Assembly (NCBI GenBank): GCA_910576875.1
Contig: CAJTKI010000001.1
Coordinates: forward strand, 1-64,000
Length of the DNA: 64,000 nucleotides
Source: an uncultured Christensenella sp.
Lineage (GTDB): Bacteria > Bacillota > Clostridia > Christensenellales > UBA3700
Direction of reading: 5' to 3'
Under the pieces are notes generated by a model, which was not told where the DNA came from, searched no databases, and was given only the letters and a program-made list of their open reading frames with translations. A program made the position numbers and the translations under genes. Within the stretch, counting starts at the first letter, position 1; each line of letters begins with the position of its first letter. This document shows, in pieces, positions 45,972 through 55,199 of the stretch.

Positions 45972-47531
45972 ATGATCCAATTGATACCGTATCCGTTCCG
46001 CGTCGCGGAACAAAAAGGACAACTCAAAATCCAACTCTCGACGATGCCGACCGTACAGGACTGGTTGGCGGAGCGTACGTTCGCGTGGCTGCGCGTCGTG
46101 CGCGATCCGTTGCTCAAAATCGGCGTCGGCGCGCAGGACGAGACGTATCGACTGGAAATCACGCCCGGCGGCGTCGTACTGACCGCGTCCGCGGATGCGG
46201 GAGCCTTTTACGGATATCTTACGTTGTTGCAACTGTTGCACAATTACAAAAACCTGCTGCCCTGCATGACGATCGAAGATCGACCGCGCTACGCGTATCG
46301 CGGACTGATGCTGGATTGCGGCAGATATTATTTTTCTCCCGACGACGTCAAAAAGATCGTGGACATGTGCGTATTGCACAAAATCAATACGTTGCACTGG
46401 CATCTGACCGAAGATCAAGGCTGGCGCATCGAGATCAAACGGTATCCGTTGCTCGCGACCAAAGGCAGCGAGCGTTCGCACACGAATTTCGGATTCCGTC
46501 GCCATTCGGGCTTTTATTCCCAACGCGAAATACGGGAGATCGTCGAATACTGCAAACAACGCCACATTACCGTGATTCCGGAAATCGATATGCCCGGGCA
46601 TATCCAATCGGCGCTGGCATGCTATCCGTATCTGGGATGCTTCGATCGCAATCTGCCCGTCGCGACGCATTGGGGCGTCAAACACGACGTGCTGTGCGCG
46701 GGCAAAGAGACGACGTACCGTTTCCTCTACGACGTATTGGACGAAGTATGCGAACTGTTCGACGCGCCGTATATCCATCTGGGCGGCGACGAATGTCCCA
46801 AAATGCGCTGGGAGCTGTGTCCGCACTGTCAGGAAAAAATGCGCGAACTGGGACTGGAAACGGAAGACGAACTGCAAAGTTATTTCACCAACCGCATCGC
46901 CCAATATCTCGCGACGAAGAACCGCACCGCGATCGTCTGGAACGAAACCATCCCCACCGGTCGTTGCGATCCGTCCGTCGCGTGGCAGCTGTGGCATGTG
47001 GGCGATCGCGCCGAAGCCATCGCCGAAGACGTCAACCGTACGGAACGCAAGCTGATCTTCTCGCTGTCCGACCGCACGTATCTGGATTTTCCGTACAAGC
47101 AATTGCCGGTTAAGATGTGTTACGAAAGCGATCCGGTACGCGACACCGGCGTTCGTCCGGAACTGATCGTCGGCATGGAAGCGTCCGTATGGACGGAATA
47201 CATCCCCGATCTGCAAACGGTCATGTTCAAAGCGTTGCCGCGCCTGGGCGCGTTGTGCGAAGTCATGTGGTCGCCGTCCGCCGGCAACGTGTACGAAAAC
47301 TTTTTGGGACGACTCAACGCCTACTACCGATATCTCGGCGCGAACGGGCTGCGTCCCGCGCCGCTCAAACGCGCATTCCCCAAGCGCTTTACCGCATGGC
47401 GCGAAAAAGCATGGTTCGACCGCCGTCCGCTGCACTGGCACGGACTGCACAATTTGATCGACGACATGCGCGTGCGCAAACTGGCAAAACGCCTTGCGCG
47501 CGAAAACCCGATCAAACAACTCGACAAATAA
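45972..47531 (+). CDS. GH20 beta-N-acetylhexosaminidase
   Basis: 519 residues from the ATG at 45972. An N-terminal alpha/beta domain (about 1-95) precedes the TIM barrel. YRGLMLDCGRYYFSPDDVKK, HWHLTEDQGWRIEI and the catalytic Asp273-Glu274 in HLGGDECPKMRW are diagnostic. It removes terminal GlcNAc or GalNAc. No signal peptide is seen, so it should act on imported oligosaccharides. An in-frame ATG at 45942 is only 4 nt after the -10 and too early for a normal transcript. The chosen ATG has just a weak AGAAG. With nagB it suggests amino-sugar use. Confidence 0.93.
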   Translation: MIQLIPYPFRVAEQKGQLKIQLSTMPTVQDWLAERTFAWLRVVRDPLLKIGVGAQDETYRLEITPGGVVLTASADAGAFYGYLTLLQLLHNYKNLLPCMTIEDRPRYAYRGLMLDCGRYYFSPDDVKKIVDMCVLHKINTLHWHLTEDQGWRIEIKRYPLLATKGSERSHTNFGFRRHSGFYSQREIREIVEYCKQRHITVIPEIDMPGHIQSALACYPYLGCFDRNLPVATHWGVKHDVLCAGKETTYRFLYDVLDEVCELFDAPYIHLGGDECPKMRWELCPHCQEKMRELGLETEDELQSYFTNRIAQYLATKNRTAIVWNETIPTGRCDPSVAWQLWHVGDRAEAIAEDVNRTERKLIFSLSDRTYLDFPYKQLPVKMCYESDPVRDTGVRPELIVGMEASVWTEYIPDLQTVMFKALPRLGALCEVMWSPSAGNVYENFLGRLNAYYRYLGANGLRPAPLKRAFPKRFTAWREKAWFDRRPLHWHGLHNLIDDMRVRKLAKRLARENPIKQLDK

Positions 47532-47697
47532 CGACATTTTGCGTCGCAATATCGGACGAATTTGCCTATACTGTACGATATCGGACGCAAATAACAAAAT
47601 TACTTGCGTAGATTTAATCAGAAATATAGATTGAATGCGCTATAATAAAGGTATCGAACGCGCGCTCGGACGAGCACGCACGTAAGGATACTCCGTT

Positions 47698-48540
47698 ATG
47701 ACGAAATATCAAATTGTTTCCGACAGCTCTTGCGACCTGTCCGCAAATTATTTGGAAGACAAGGACATCGGATTCCAAATCGTTCCGTTCGTCGTTCAAG
47801 TCGGCGAACGCGCTTTTGCGGATACGCCCGATCTGTCCGTAGACGAAATGCTCGACGCGATCGACGCGTCCGGCGCCAAGACAGGTTCCGCCTGTCCGTC
47901 TCCCGAAGCGTATTATCAAGCGATGATGCAGAGCGAAGTCAGCTTCGTCGTCACGATTTCGTCGGGACTGAGCGGATCGTACAACAGCGCATGCGTCGCG
48001 CGCGACATGGCGATCGCGCAAGGCAAACGCGTCTATGTGATCGACTCCAAAGCGACGTGCGGCGTCCAAATCCTGATCATAGACGAACTGGCGCGCCTGA
48101 TCCGAGCCGGATACGAGTACGAACGGATCTGTGAGGAGATCGAAACGTTTTGTTCGCAGCGCAAACTGCTGTTCGTACTGCGCAACTTCGACAATCTGAT
48201 CCGCAACGGTCGCATCCTGAAAATCGTCGCCAAAGTAATCTCCGCGCTCAACATCTGCCCGATCTGCGCTAAGACGGAACAAGGCACGATCGAGATCCGC
48301 GAAAAACTGATCGGCATCAAAAAAACGCTCAAACGTCTCGTGACGCTCGTGGGCGAAAACATCCGCAACTTCGCCGCCGCGGACATTATCATCAATCATT
48401 GTCAGGCGTCCGAAGAAGCGGAACAACTCGAACATCAAATCAAATCGTCTTTCCCCGAAATCGGAAAGGTGCGGATTATCCCCATGCGGGGACTGGCGTC
48501 GTATTACGCCCAAAGGAAAGGACTCATCGTCTCCTTCTGA
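47698..48540 (+). CDS. DegV family fatty-acid-binding protein (FakB type)
   Basis: 280 residues. KYQIVSDSSCDLS opens the fold. TGSACPSPEAYYQAM and TISSGLSGSYNSA form the fatty-acid head-group pocket as in FakB, which presents exogenous fatty acids to the kinase FakA. Later RNFDNLIRNGRI is typical. Family members differ in acyl preference, which is not predictable here. AAGGA lies 9 nt before the ATG. A TATAAT at 47641 is preceded by no good -35. The citrate synthase gene follows 37 bp later. Confidence 0.92.
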   Translation: MTKYQIVSDSSCDLSANYLEDKDIGFQIVPFVVQVGERAFADTPDLSVDEMLDAIDASGAKTGSACPSPEAYYQAMMQSEVSFVVTISSGLSGSYNSACVARDMAIAQGKRVYVIDSKATCGVQILIIDELARLIRAGYEYERICEEIETFCSQRKLLFVLRNFDNLIRNGRILKIVAKVISALNICPICAKTEQGTIEIREKLIGIKKTLKRLVTLVGENIRNFAAADIIINHCQASEEAEQLEHQIKSSFPEIGKVRIIPMRGLASYYAQRKGLIVSF

Positions 48541-48577
48541 TCCGCGCCCGTCGGGCGACAAGACCAAGGAGACTGCC

Positions 48578-49957
48578 ATGCAAAAATTCGAACGGGTCGT
48601 CGCGCAATACGCGGACTGGATGTCGCAGATGAGCGAAGTCTGCTCCGCCAGCACCGTCATCGCCCCGTCTCTGTACGAGACGTACGACGTCAAGCGCGGA
48701 CTGCGCGACATCAACGGCAAAGGCGTCGTCGCGGGACTGACCGAAATCAGCGAAATCAACTCTTCCAAAACGGACGAGCGCGGCAACAGCATCCCCTGTC
48801 CGGGCGAACTGTACTACCGCGGCATCGACATCCGCGACCTTGTGGACGGCTTTGTGCGCGAAGGACGCTACGGATTCGAAGAAACCGCCTATTTGCTGTT
48901 GTTCGGCTCGTTGCCGACGACCGATCAACTGTCGCATTTTACGACGATGCTCGCCGATTTCAGACGATTGCCGGAGAGTTTTGTACGCGACATCATCATG
49001 AAAGCGCCCTCGACCGATATGATGAACGTCATCGCGCGCAGCGTTCTGACGCTCTATTCGTACGACAAAAATCCGGACGACATTTCGATCCCCAACGTCC
49101 TAAGGCAAAGCATTCAACTGATCGCGCAATTCCCGATGCTGTCCGCGTACGGGTATCAAGTCTACGCGCACTATCATTCGGACAACAGCCTGATTATCCA
49201 CAAACCCAGTCCCGAACTTTCGACCGCCGAAAACGTCCTGCGTCTCGTGCGCGCCAATAAAAAATACACGCCGCTCGAAGCGCGCGTACTCGATCTGTGT
49301 CTCGTCCTGCATGCGGAACACGGCGGCGGCAACAACTCCACGTTCACCAATCACGTCGTGACCAGTTCGGGCACGGATACATACTCCGCGGTCGCCGCAT
49401 CGCTGGGATCGCTCAAAGGCCCCAGACACGGCGGCGCCAATATCAAAGTGTCCAAGATGTTCGACGATCTCAAAGCGACGACGCCGTGCACCGACGAGGC
49501 GATTCGGGACTATATCGCGCGGCTGCTGGACAAACGCGCATTCGACCAAGCGGGACTGGTATACGGGATCGGACACGCCGTCTACTCGATCAGCGATCCG
49601 CGCGCCGACATTCTCGGCAAATTCGCCAAAGATCTCGCGATCGCCAAAGGACTCGAATCCGAATACGAATATTACGAAAAGGTCGCGCGTCTCGCGCCCG
49701 AAGTCATCGCCGACAAACGCAAGATTTACAAGGGCGTCAGCGCCAACGTCGACTTTTATTCCGGTCTCATCTATACGATGCTCAAAATCCCGACCGAACT
49801 GTATACGCCGTTGTTCTCCGTCGCCCGCATCGCCGGGTGGAGCGCGCACCGCATCGAAGAACTCGCCAACAAGGGCAAGATCATCCGTCCCGGCTATACC
49901 GCCGTCGCGCCGCATCAGCCCTATACGGCGCTGGATCGACGCGCCGACCGCGCATAA
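48578..49957 (+). CDS. Citrate synthase (Si type, citrate/2-methylcitrate family)
   Basis: 459 residues. PGELYYRGIDIRDL, the first catalytic histidine region LHAEHGGGNNSTF, the GPRHGGANIKV turn and the GIGHAVYSISDPRA histidine are all present. It condenses oxaloacetate with acetyl-CoA (or propionyl-CoA in methylcitrate enzymes). AAGGAG lies 7 nt before the ATG. It shares direction and probably transcript with the DegV gene. No other TCA-cycle gene is nearby. Confidence 0.93.
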   Translation: MQKFERVVAQYADWMSQMSEVCSASTVIAPSLYETYDVKRGLRDINGKGVVAGLTEISEINSSKTDERGNSIPCPGELYYRGIDIRDLVDGFVREGRYGFEETAYLLLFGSLPTTDQLSHFTTMLADFRRLPESFVRDIIMKAPSTDMMNVIARSVLTLYSYDKNPDDISIPNVLRQSIQLIAQFPMLSAYGYQVYAHYHSDNSLIIHKPSPELSTAENVLRLVRANKKYTPLEARVLDLCLVLHAEHGGGNNSTFTNHVVTSSGTDTYSAVAASLGSLKGPRHGGANIKVSKMFDDLKATTPCTDEAIRDYIARLLDKRAFDQAGLVYGIGHAVYSISDPRADILGKFAKDLAIAKGLESEYEYYEKVARLAPEVIADKRKIYKGVSANVDFYSGLIYTMLKIPTELYTPLFSVARIAGWSAHRIEELANKGKIIRPGYTAVAPHQPYTALDRRADRA

Positions 49958-49986
49958 TCCCCGAACGCGATACCCATTGCAATCCG

Positions 49987-50014
49987 AACCCGACGACACA
50001 TGTCGTCGGGTTTT
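49987..50014 (+). terminator. Terminator of citrate synthase
   Basis: Stem AACCCGACGACA/TGTCGTCGGGTT with a 2-nt gap, then TTTT. Confidence 0.9.
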
Positions 50015-50092
50015 CGGATCCGTCAACGCCGCGGCGCAAAGCGCGCCCGCGTACTTACTCCGCGCGCGATGTATGCGCCTATTCGTCTGTCG

Positions 50093-50359
50093 TTAAGAAA
50101 ATTGCGTCAAGCCGTATTTCAGCAAAATCTCGTCCGCCGACACTTTCGTCTTCGAATCGCCTTTGAGCGACATCAATACCGTGCTGTATTCGTACAACGG
50201 CATCTTGCCCGCGAGCATAATGCAATATTCCAAAATCGCATCCATATCCTTGTCGAATGCCGCGGCAATGTCCGCCGTCAAAGTAACGATTTCATCGTTC
50301 CAACCGTTTTGGTGCATACTGTCAATCAGACGCACTGCCAGTTCGTCAAATTCTCCCAT
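50093..50359 (-). CDS. Small helical protein, function unknown
   Basis: 88 residues, predicted mostly alpha-helical, no membrane segment, no recognised family. CGGAG lies 8 nt before the ATG. A weak promoter (TTGTGT-16-TATACA) is possible about 40 nt upstream. The good ribosome-binding site and ordinary amino-acid composition make it a real gene in my view. Confidence 0.6.
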   Translation of the reverse strand: MGEFDELAVRLIDSMHQNGWNDEIVTLTADIAAAFDKDMDAILEYCIMLAGKMPLYEYSTVLMSLKGDSKTKVSADEILLKYGLTQFS

Positions 50360-50723
50360 CTCACAACTCCGTCTTTTGTATTAAACCGTACCTGTATACG
50401 GCATTTTTATCTTAACACAATTCCATCGCCTTGTCGATTCGTTTTTTCACAAACCGGCAATTTTTTGCCGTCGGCATTCGTCCCCCGACGCTCCGTATGA
50501 TCGTCGCCGCGTCGCAGACGACGGATTTGCCGCATGTTCGTCGCCGCGCGTGCGATGCCGTTTTCGACGATATTGCGGTTTGACTTCGCGCGATGCGTCG
50601 CAATCTCCGCGCAGTCGATCGGCAAAAGGCTCCCGATATGCGGGAGCCGTCGCGCGCAAAACACGCGATACCGAAACGATGATTGAACGATCTTACAGCG
50701 TCAGAAACGACCCGCTGCCATCG
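50360..50723. other. Gene-poor interval
   Basis: About 360 bp. Several overlapping open frames of 60-85 codons on the minus strand have no Shine-Dalgarno and share no recognised motif. The clear element is the terminator at 50622-50648 of the next minus-strand gene. Confidence 0.4.
50622..50648 (-). terminator. Terminator of the monooxygenase-like gene
   Basis: Minus-strand stem GGCTCCCG/CGGGAGCC (50648-50628) followed by TTTT. Confidence 0.85.
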
Positions 50724-51074
50724 CTACGAAAATACCGAATCCCCCAAATACTTGTCATGCGGCGCGATCAGACAACGGTCTATGGCGTTCCAATAACTTT
50801 CATAGAGATTCTTTTGCGCGACGCCGTAGCTTTCTTTGCAATCGAATTCCCAATACAGCATATATTTGACGCTTTTGACGACGCGCCGAATCGAAAGCGG
50901 CGGCAAGCCGTCCCGTATCTGCTCCATATCCACATGATGCGTCCGCTTTGCAAACCGCAACAACAGCAATCCGTTCTGCCGTTTCAAAAACGCTTGCACT
51001 TCGTCCATCAGCGTCTCGAACGCTTCGACCTTTTGCGGATGTACCTGATAGATGCAAATTTCGCTAAACGCCAT
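50724..51074 (-). CDS. Small ferredoxin-fold (ABM-like) protein
   Basis: 116 residues. The start ICIYQVHPQKVEAFETLMDE resembles the first strand and helix of dimeric alpha-beta barrel proteins (antibiotic-biosynthesis-monooxygenase and related), and YMLYWEFDCKESY fits a later strand. The substrate is unknown. The ATG at 51074 has GGGGAA directly upstream. A promoter stands at 51124-51152 and a terminator at 50622, so it is a single-gene unit. Confidence 0.65.
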   Translation of the reverse strand: MAFSEICIYQVHPQKVEAFETLMDEVQAFLKRQNGLLLLRFAKRTHHVDMEQIRDGLPPLSIRRVVKSVKYMLYWEFDCKESYGVAQKNLYESYWNAIDRCLIAPHDKYLGDSVFS

Positions 51075-51123
51075 TTCCCCTTTCTCCCCGATCCGACGTT
51101 TGCTCGGATCCCGATTCGACTCG

Positions 51124-51152
51124 ATTGTACCACAATCCCGATCGCAGCGCAA
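51124..51152 (-). promoter_or_regulatory. Promoter of the ABM-like gene
   Basis: TTGCGC (51152-51147), a 17-bp spacer and TACAAT (51129-51124). Confidence 0.65.
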
Positions 51153-51353
51153 TAGCGCATTTTCCGTCCGACGGCAATCCGATTGCTTTTTCGGCAAAAT
51201 TTTTTCGCGTGCAATCCGACGACAATCGGCACGGGCATCTTTCTTCCCTGCAACGGACGGGCTGACTCCGTCCATGCCAAGTATGTTTCAAGCGTATCCC
51301 GTTGCCGATCTTACATATTGACAATTGGACAATCGGCTTGTCGCGCATTTGCT

Positions 51354-51848
51354 TTACCGCGCGCGCAACTCCTGCGAAGTCATGACACGGCATCCCTTGC
51401 TTGCATAATACTCCAACATTTCGGGGATTTTCCGAAGATCGTAACTCGTAATGCAGTCGGATAACACGCAAACGCGATAATTTGCTTTGCATAGATTGTA
51501 GCAAGACGACTTGACGCACGCGACCGCATCCGCGCCCGCAATATAAAACTCCCGTATGTCGTTGCAGGCGATAAAGTCGGCAAATGCCTTACAAGTCAAT
51601 ATACTGCCCTTGTATTTGGTAAACACATGTTCCGACACGATCTTCAAGTCCGCGACCAATTGCGCCCCGCGCGTATCGGGTTTGAACGTTCTCGTGCCGG
51701 CGGATAGATTTTCGTGCCGAATATAGACGACATGTATTCGGTTGTCCGCCGCCCATGCTATGGCGGCGTTGATCCGGTCGATAATTTGTTTGTAGTTTTT
51801 CGTAATGTCGTTCTGAACATCGATGACGACCAAAGCGCTGTTTTGCAT
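51354..51848 (-). CDS. Isochorismatase-like cysteine hydrolase
   Basis: 164 residues. ALVVIDVQND holds the first catalytic Asp (about residue 10), SILTCKAFADF and YIAGADAVACVKSSCYN supply the lysine and cysteine regions of the family triad. In the canonical motif the nucleophile is in ..GxxTDxCVxxT; here it reads AGADAVACVKSS, so the Cys is kept. Members hydrolyse nicotinamide, ureido-compounds and similar amides. GGAG lies 8 nt before the ATG at 51848. It is divergent from a WYL-type regulator, which may control it. Confidence 0.85.
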   Translation of the reverse strand: MQNSALVVIDVQNDITKNYKQIIDRINAAIAWAADNRIHVVYIRHENLSAGTRTFKPDTRGAQLVADLKIVSEHVFTKYKGSILTCKAFADFIACNDIREFYIAGADAVACVKSSCYNLCKANYRVCVLSDCITSYDLRKIPEMLEYYASKGCRVMTSQELRAR

Positions 51849-51897
51849 GCTATCTGCTCCGATACAAATGGATTTCTTATATTTTACCGCCCGATTG

Positions 51898-51926
51898 TCG
51901 ACATCGTTATGGCAACAATGTATAAT
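51898..51926 (+). promoter_or_regulatory. Promoter of the WYL regulator gene
   Basis: TCGACA (51898-51903), a 17-bp spacer and TATAAT (51921-51926). It lies in the 108-bp divergent region shared with the isochorismatase gene. Confidence 0.65.
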
Positions 51927-51956
51927 AAAATATAGAACTTTTGTAAGGTGCAGCAT

Positions 51957-52979
51957 ATGAAAATCGACCGACTCGTCAGCATAATCATGATCTTGCTCGA
52001 TCAAAATCGCGTAGGCGCGCAAACCTTGGCGGATATGTTCGAAGTATCGACGCGGACGATATATCGCGACATCGACGCAATCAATCTGGCGGGCATCCCC
52101 ATTCGCTCGACTTCGGGCGCGGGCGGCGGCTTTGAAATATTGCCGAATTATAAAGTCGAAAAAAATGTCTTTACCGTCGACGATTTGACTGCGATCTTAA
52201 TGGGACTATATCGGATCAGCGATCTCGTGCGGGGCGACGAACTGATCCACGCGCTTGCAAAAGTAAAGCGATTTATTCCCGCCGAACGCGCAAAAGACAT
52301 CGAATTGCGCGCCAATCAAATATACATCGATTTAAGTCCGTGGATCGGCAACAAAAATACGGAACGGTATTTGGCAACGATCAAAACCGCTCTGCAACAA
52401 AACAAAACGCTGTCGTTCGACTACGCCGACCGCTACGGCAATCCGACCGCGCGCACCGCCGATCCGTACAGACTGATCCTGAAAAGCAATCGCTGGTATT
52501 TGCAAGCATACTGCCATGTTCGCAACGATTTTCGTCTGTTCCGACTATCGCGCATGTCCGATCTGCGCATGCATAAGCAATGCTTTCCGCCGCGCGAAGT
52601 ACCGCCCCCGCAACTGGACTTCCCCGATATCGAAACCCTGCAAACCAAAATCGTATTGCGCGTACATCGCTCCGTCCTGGACAGAGTGCTCGATTTTTGT
52701 ACCCGCGACGACATTTCGTCGGACGGCGACGAATATTCGATCGTGCGATTTCCTTTTATCGAAAACGACTACTATTACGACATGCTGTTAAGCTTCGGCG
52801 ACCGATGCGAATGTCTCGAACCGACGCATGTCCGTACGGAAATACAACGCAGATTACAAAGTATTTTGGCGGTCTATCAAAACGGAAAATTTGTCGGCGA
52901 CGTACAAAACGCTGCCGTGACAGATTCTTCGCCGTCGACCGAGCGACAAACGCCGCCGCAAAACTCAAAATCCCTCTGA
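51957..52979 (+). CDS. YafY-type HTH/WYL-domain transcription regulator
   Basis: 340 residues. An N-terminal winged helix (about 3-60) has QTLADMFEVSTRTIYRDIDAI and the wing TSGAGGGFEI. A WYL domain (about 135-210) reads KTLSFDYADRYGNPTARTADPYRLI and KSNRWYLQAYC. A C-terminal extension domain (WCX) follows. Such regulators sense a small ligand or nucleic acid. AAGGTG lies 6 nt before the ATG at 51957. A codon three upstream is a less likely start. It is divergent from the isochorismatase gene. Confidence 0.92.
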   Translation: MKIDRLVSIIMILLDQNRVGAQTLADMFEVSTRTIYRDIDAINLAGIPIRSTSGAGGGFEILPNYKVEKNVFTVDDLTAILMGLYRISDLVRGDELIHALAKVKRFIPAERAKDIELRANQIYIDLSPWIGNKNTERYLATIKTALQQNKTLSFDYADRYGNPTARTADPYRLILKSNRWYLQAYCHVRNDFRLFRLSRMSDLRMHKQCFPPREVPPPQLDFPDIETLQTKIVLRVHRSVLDRVLDFCTRDDISSDGDEYSIVRFPFIENDYYYDMLLSFGDRCECLEPTHVRTEIQRRLQSILAVYQNGKFVGDVQNAAVTDSSPSTERQTPPQNSKSL

Positions 52980-53119
52980 CGGATCCCCAAACGATGTCCG
53001 CAACCACACTCCGACGCATACAGCGTCCGTATCGCTCGTACTCGACGAAGACGGCGACCCGTCATGCGATACATGCGGCATATGTAGCAAATGCGAGACG
53101 GATATTTCGACTTCTACGG

Positions 53120-53147
53120 TTGATTCTCTTGCGCGGTATGCTATAAT
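53120..53147 (+). promoter_or_regulatory. Promoter of the ydeI-like gene, leaderless geometry
   Basis: TTGATT (53120-53125), a 16-bp spacer and TATAAT (53142-53147) with TGC before it (extended -10). The ATG at 53154 lies 6 nt after the -10. Confidence 0.75.
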
Positions 53148-53153
53148 ATGTCT

Positions 53154-53729
53154 ATGCTTCCGACCAATTTGTTATCCGCAACCAATCGGCACGAACTGCG
53201 CGCATGGCTTGCCGAACATCACGACGCCGAAAAAGAATGTTGGGTCATCGTCAAGCGCGGCAGACCGCAACCCGATCAAACGTTTTGGTATCTCGACGCC
53301 GTAGAAGAAGCCTTGTGTTTCGGCTGGATCGACAGCACGGAAAAGCGTCTCGAAAACGGCGTAACCGCACAGCGATTGGCGCCGCGCAAGAAAAACTCTG
53401 CATGGTCGGAACTCAACAAAGAGCGTTGCCGTCGATTGGAAAAATTAGGACTTATGACGGATTCCGGACGAAACGCTTTGCCCGACATGTCTGCGTCCGG
53501 CTTTGTCACAGACCCGCGGATTTTGCGCGCATTACAGTCGGATCCCGACGTATGGAATCGTTTTTTGAGCTTTCCGCCTTTATATCGCCGCGTCCGAATC
53601 GATACGATTCAAATCAAAAGCAAACAGCCAGAACTCTTCAACCGCCGTCTTCAAAAGTTGATCGACAACACCCGACAAGGGATCCTGTACGGCGAATGGA
53701 ACGATAACGGACGCCTGCTCGATTATTGA
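53154..53729 (+). CDS. YdeI/OmpD-associated-type protein
   Basis: 191 residues. The order ELRAWLAEHHDAEKECWVIV, YLDAVEEALCFGWIDS and RLAPRKKNSAWSELNKERC is typical of the YdeI family, cytosolic proteins of unclear function sometimes linked to antimicrobial-peptide tolerance. The ATG at 53154 is preferred over one at 53148 because the latter abuts the -10. There is no Shine-Dalgarno. Terminated at 53794-53850. Confidence 0.85.
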   Translation: MLPTNLLSATNRHELRAWLAEHHDAEKECWVIVKRGRPQPDQTFWYLDAVEEALCFGWIDSTEKRLENGVTAQRLAPRKKNSAWSELNKERCRRLEKLGLMTDSGRNALPDMSASGFVTDPRILRALQSDPDVWNRFLSFPPLYRRVRIDTIQIKSKQPELFNRRLQKLIDNTRQGILYGEWNDNGRLLDY

Positions 53730-53793
53730 AATATGCTTTCCGCCCGATTTTGATGCATCGAGAAAAAACCGCATGCAAACAACAAACGAAAAC

Positions 53794-53850
53794 AAAAAAT
53801 CGCCATGCCTCTTGACAAGCTTTCGACCTGCAAGACGCATGGCAGTTTTT
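53794..53850. terminator. Bidirectional terminator
   Basis: AAAAAA, stem GCCATGC (53802-53808) with GCATGGC (53837-53843) and an extra CTTG/CAAG pairing inside, then GTTTTT. It separates the convergent ydeI-like gene and the 85-residue gene. Confidence 0.85.
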
Positions 53851-53881
53851 CGTTACGCGTTTTACGATTAAGCTACGAGAT

Positions 53882-54139
53882 TTACCCTTGATAGCGGTCC
53901 AAATTGGCGCGGATTGCTTCGATCAAACGTTTTTCCGCCGCCACTTTCGCCTGTCTCGCAACCTTCGTGCAAACAAACGTGCCGTACAGTTTGGAAAGGT
54001 CGTCGACCAGATTTTTCAAATGCACCGTGTCCAGAATGTTCGTCGATCCGCAAAGTTCTTCTCCCGAAGATGCAACAACCGTAGCAGTCGTTGCCGCAGG
54101 CGTCGTAGTCATTGCCGTATCCGTGATGTTCTTATCCAT
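53882..54139 (-). CDS. Small protein of unknown function, Thr/Ala-rich head
   Basis: 85 residues from the ATG at 54139, which has AAGGAG 8 nt upstream. The first 30 residues are Thr/Ala/Val-rich and probably disordered, and the rest (LKNLVDDLSKLYGTFV and on) is helical with a basic end. No family recognised, no membrane helix. The strong ribosome-binding site supports it as a real gene. Confidence 0.6.
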   Translation of the reverse strand: MDKNITDTAMTTTPAATTATVVASSGEELCGSTNILDTVHLKNLVDDLSKLYGTFVCTKVARQAKVAAEKRLIEAIRANLDRYQG

Positions 54140-54516
54140 AAAAAGCACTCCTTATATGTTCTTTGTCCCGATTTGCATCAGACTGCCGCGGATCGCCTGA
54201 CGCAACGTAGCTCCCTGTATCGGGCGAGACGTTCTACTTTACCAGTCGACGGTTCCCGACAACTGCGACGCGGAAACCGTTGCGATACCATATCATACGT
54301 CTGTACCGATCGGAAAATGCATACATGTCGCACAAATATCGAATGAAACATGCAATCGCACAAAGAACTTGCCGATCATCGCTTCTCTTAAAGAAAATAT
54401 CCGAACATTCGATCCGCCCTTTTCACGCCGACGAAAAATACGTGCTCCGTACGAAAACGAGCGTCTCCTGATATTTTTTTGTCGACAAAAATGCCGCCTG
54501 CCTAATCTTCTTTGGT
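54140..54516. other. Gene-free interval
   Basis: About 375 bp of mixed composition. I find no ribosome-binding site and frame pair, no RNA motif and no strong hairpin with a T-run. Confidence 0.4.
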
Positions 54517-55073
54517 TTAGAATTCAAATTCCATATTTGCACGCATATTTGCAATGATACGATTCCAATCCGGCAAAACCTGGTCATTCTCGTCGTCGAC
54601 AATCGTTATTTGCAAATATTCCGAATCTATCTGTATCTTTTGAAATTCCGAATGATAATATATCCAAAGCGTAGTATCGCATAAAGTTACGACATCGTTC
54701 ACTTGCAAGAATTTTTATCTTCAATATCTACTCGATATTTCAAAAATGAAACGTATTTGTTGCGATATGAATAGTTGATTGCATCTTGCGACATCGAATG
54801 TAATGTAACTTTGATATTATCTCTCGCGGACGGCAGCTTCGCGGCGACTCCGCCCAATTCCGTCCCCGTTATTTCTTTATTCGTAACAACGGGAAAATAC
54901 ACAATCAAACATTCCGTTCGCTCACATACTTTATATTCTATTTTCGGCATGATCGATTCTATATCATATGTCATAAATGCGATGTCGGATACTTCACCCG
55001 ATCCCTGTCCGCAGCCGCTCAACAGCGAAATAATACACAACGCTAAAACAAATAAAAATTTTCTATATTTCAT
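54517..55073 (-). pseudogene. Lipoprotein gene split by a frameshift in an A5 run
   Basis: The 5' part codes for a lipoprotein: KYRKFLFVLALCIISLLSGC with the lipid cysteine, then a beta-rich domain of about 100 residues. This frame stops at 54699-54701. The next frame carries 60 more residues rich in charged and aromatic positions and has no start signal. Adding one A to the run at 54712-54716 (T on +) joins the two smoothly (YRVDIEDKKFLQVNDVV). It could be a true mutation, phase variation or an assembly error. The composition is more AT-rich than most neighbours. Family unknown. Confidence 0.6.
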
Positions 55074-55199
55074 CGGATAAAATCTCACGCCTAATGTTTA
55101 TGAGAAATCTTTTAAAACAGAACCAAAAAAGTCGCGCTTGCTCTTTCGATAAAACGCGACTATACTCTTTGACGGAGCGGCAGCAACCGAATACGGATT

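Noticed and set aside
50407..50664. Overlapping minus-strand frames of 63-85 codons
   Set aside because: Three frames compete over the same DNA, none has a Shine-Dalgarno, and the upstream part covers the terminator of the next gene.
51253..51272. Hairpin GGACGG/CCGTCC as terminator of the isochorismatase gene
   Set aside because: No T-run follows on the minus strand.
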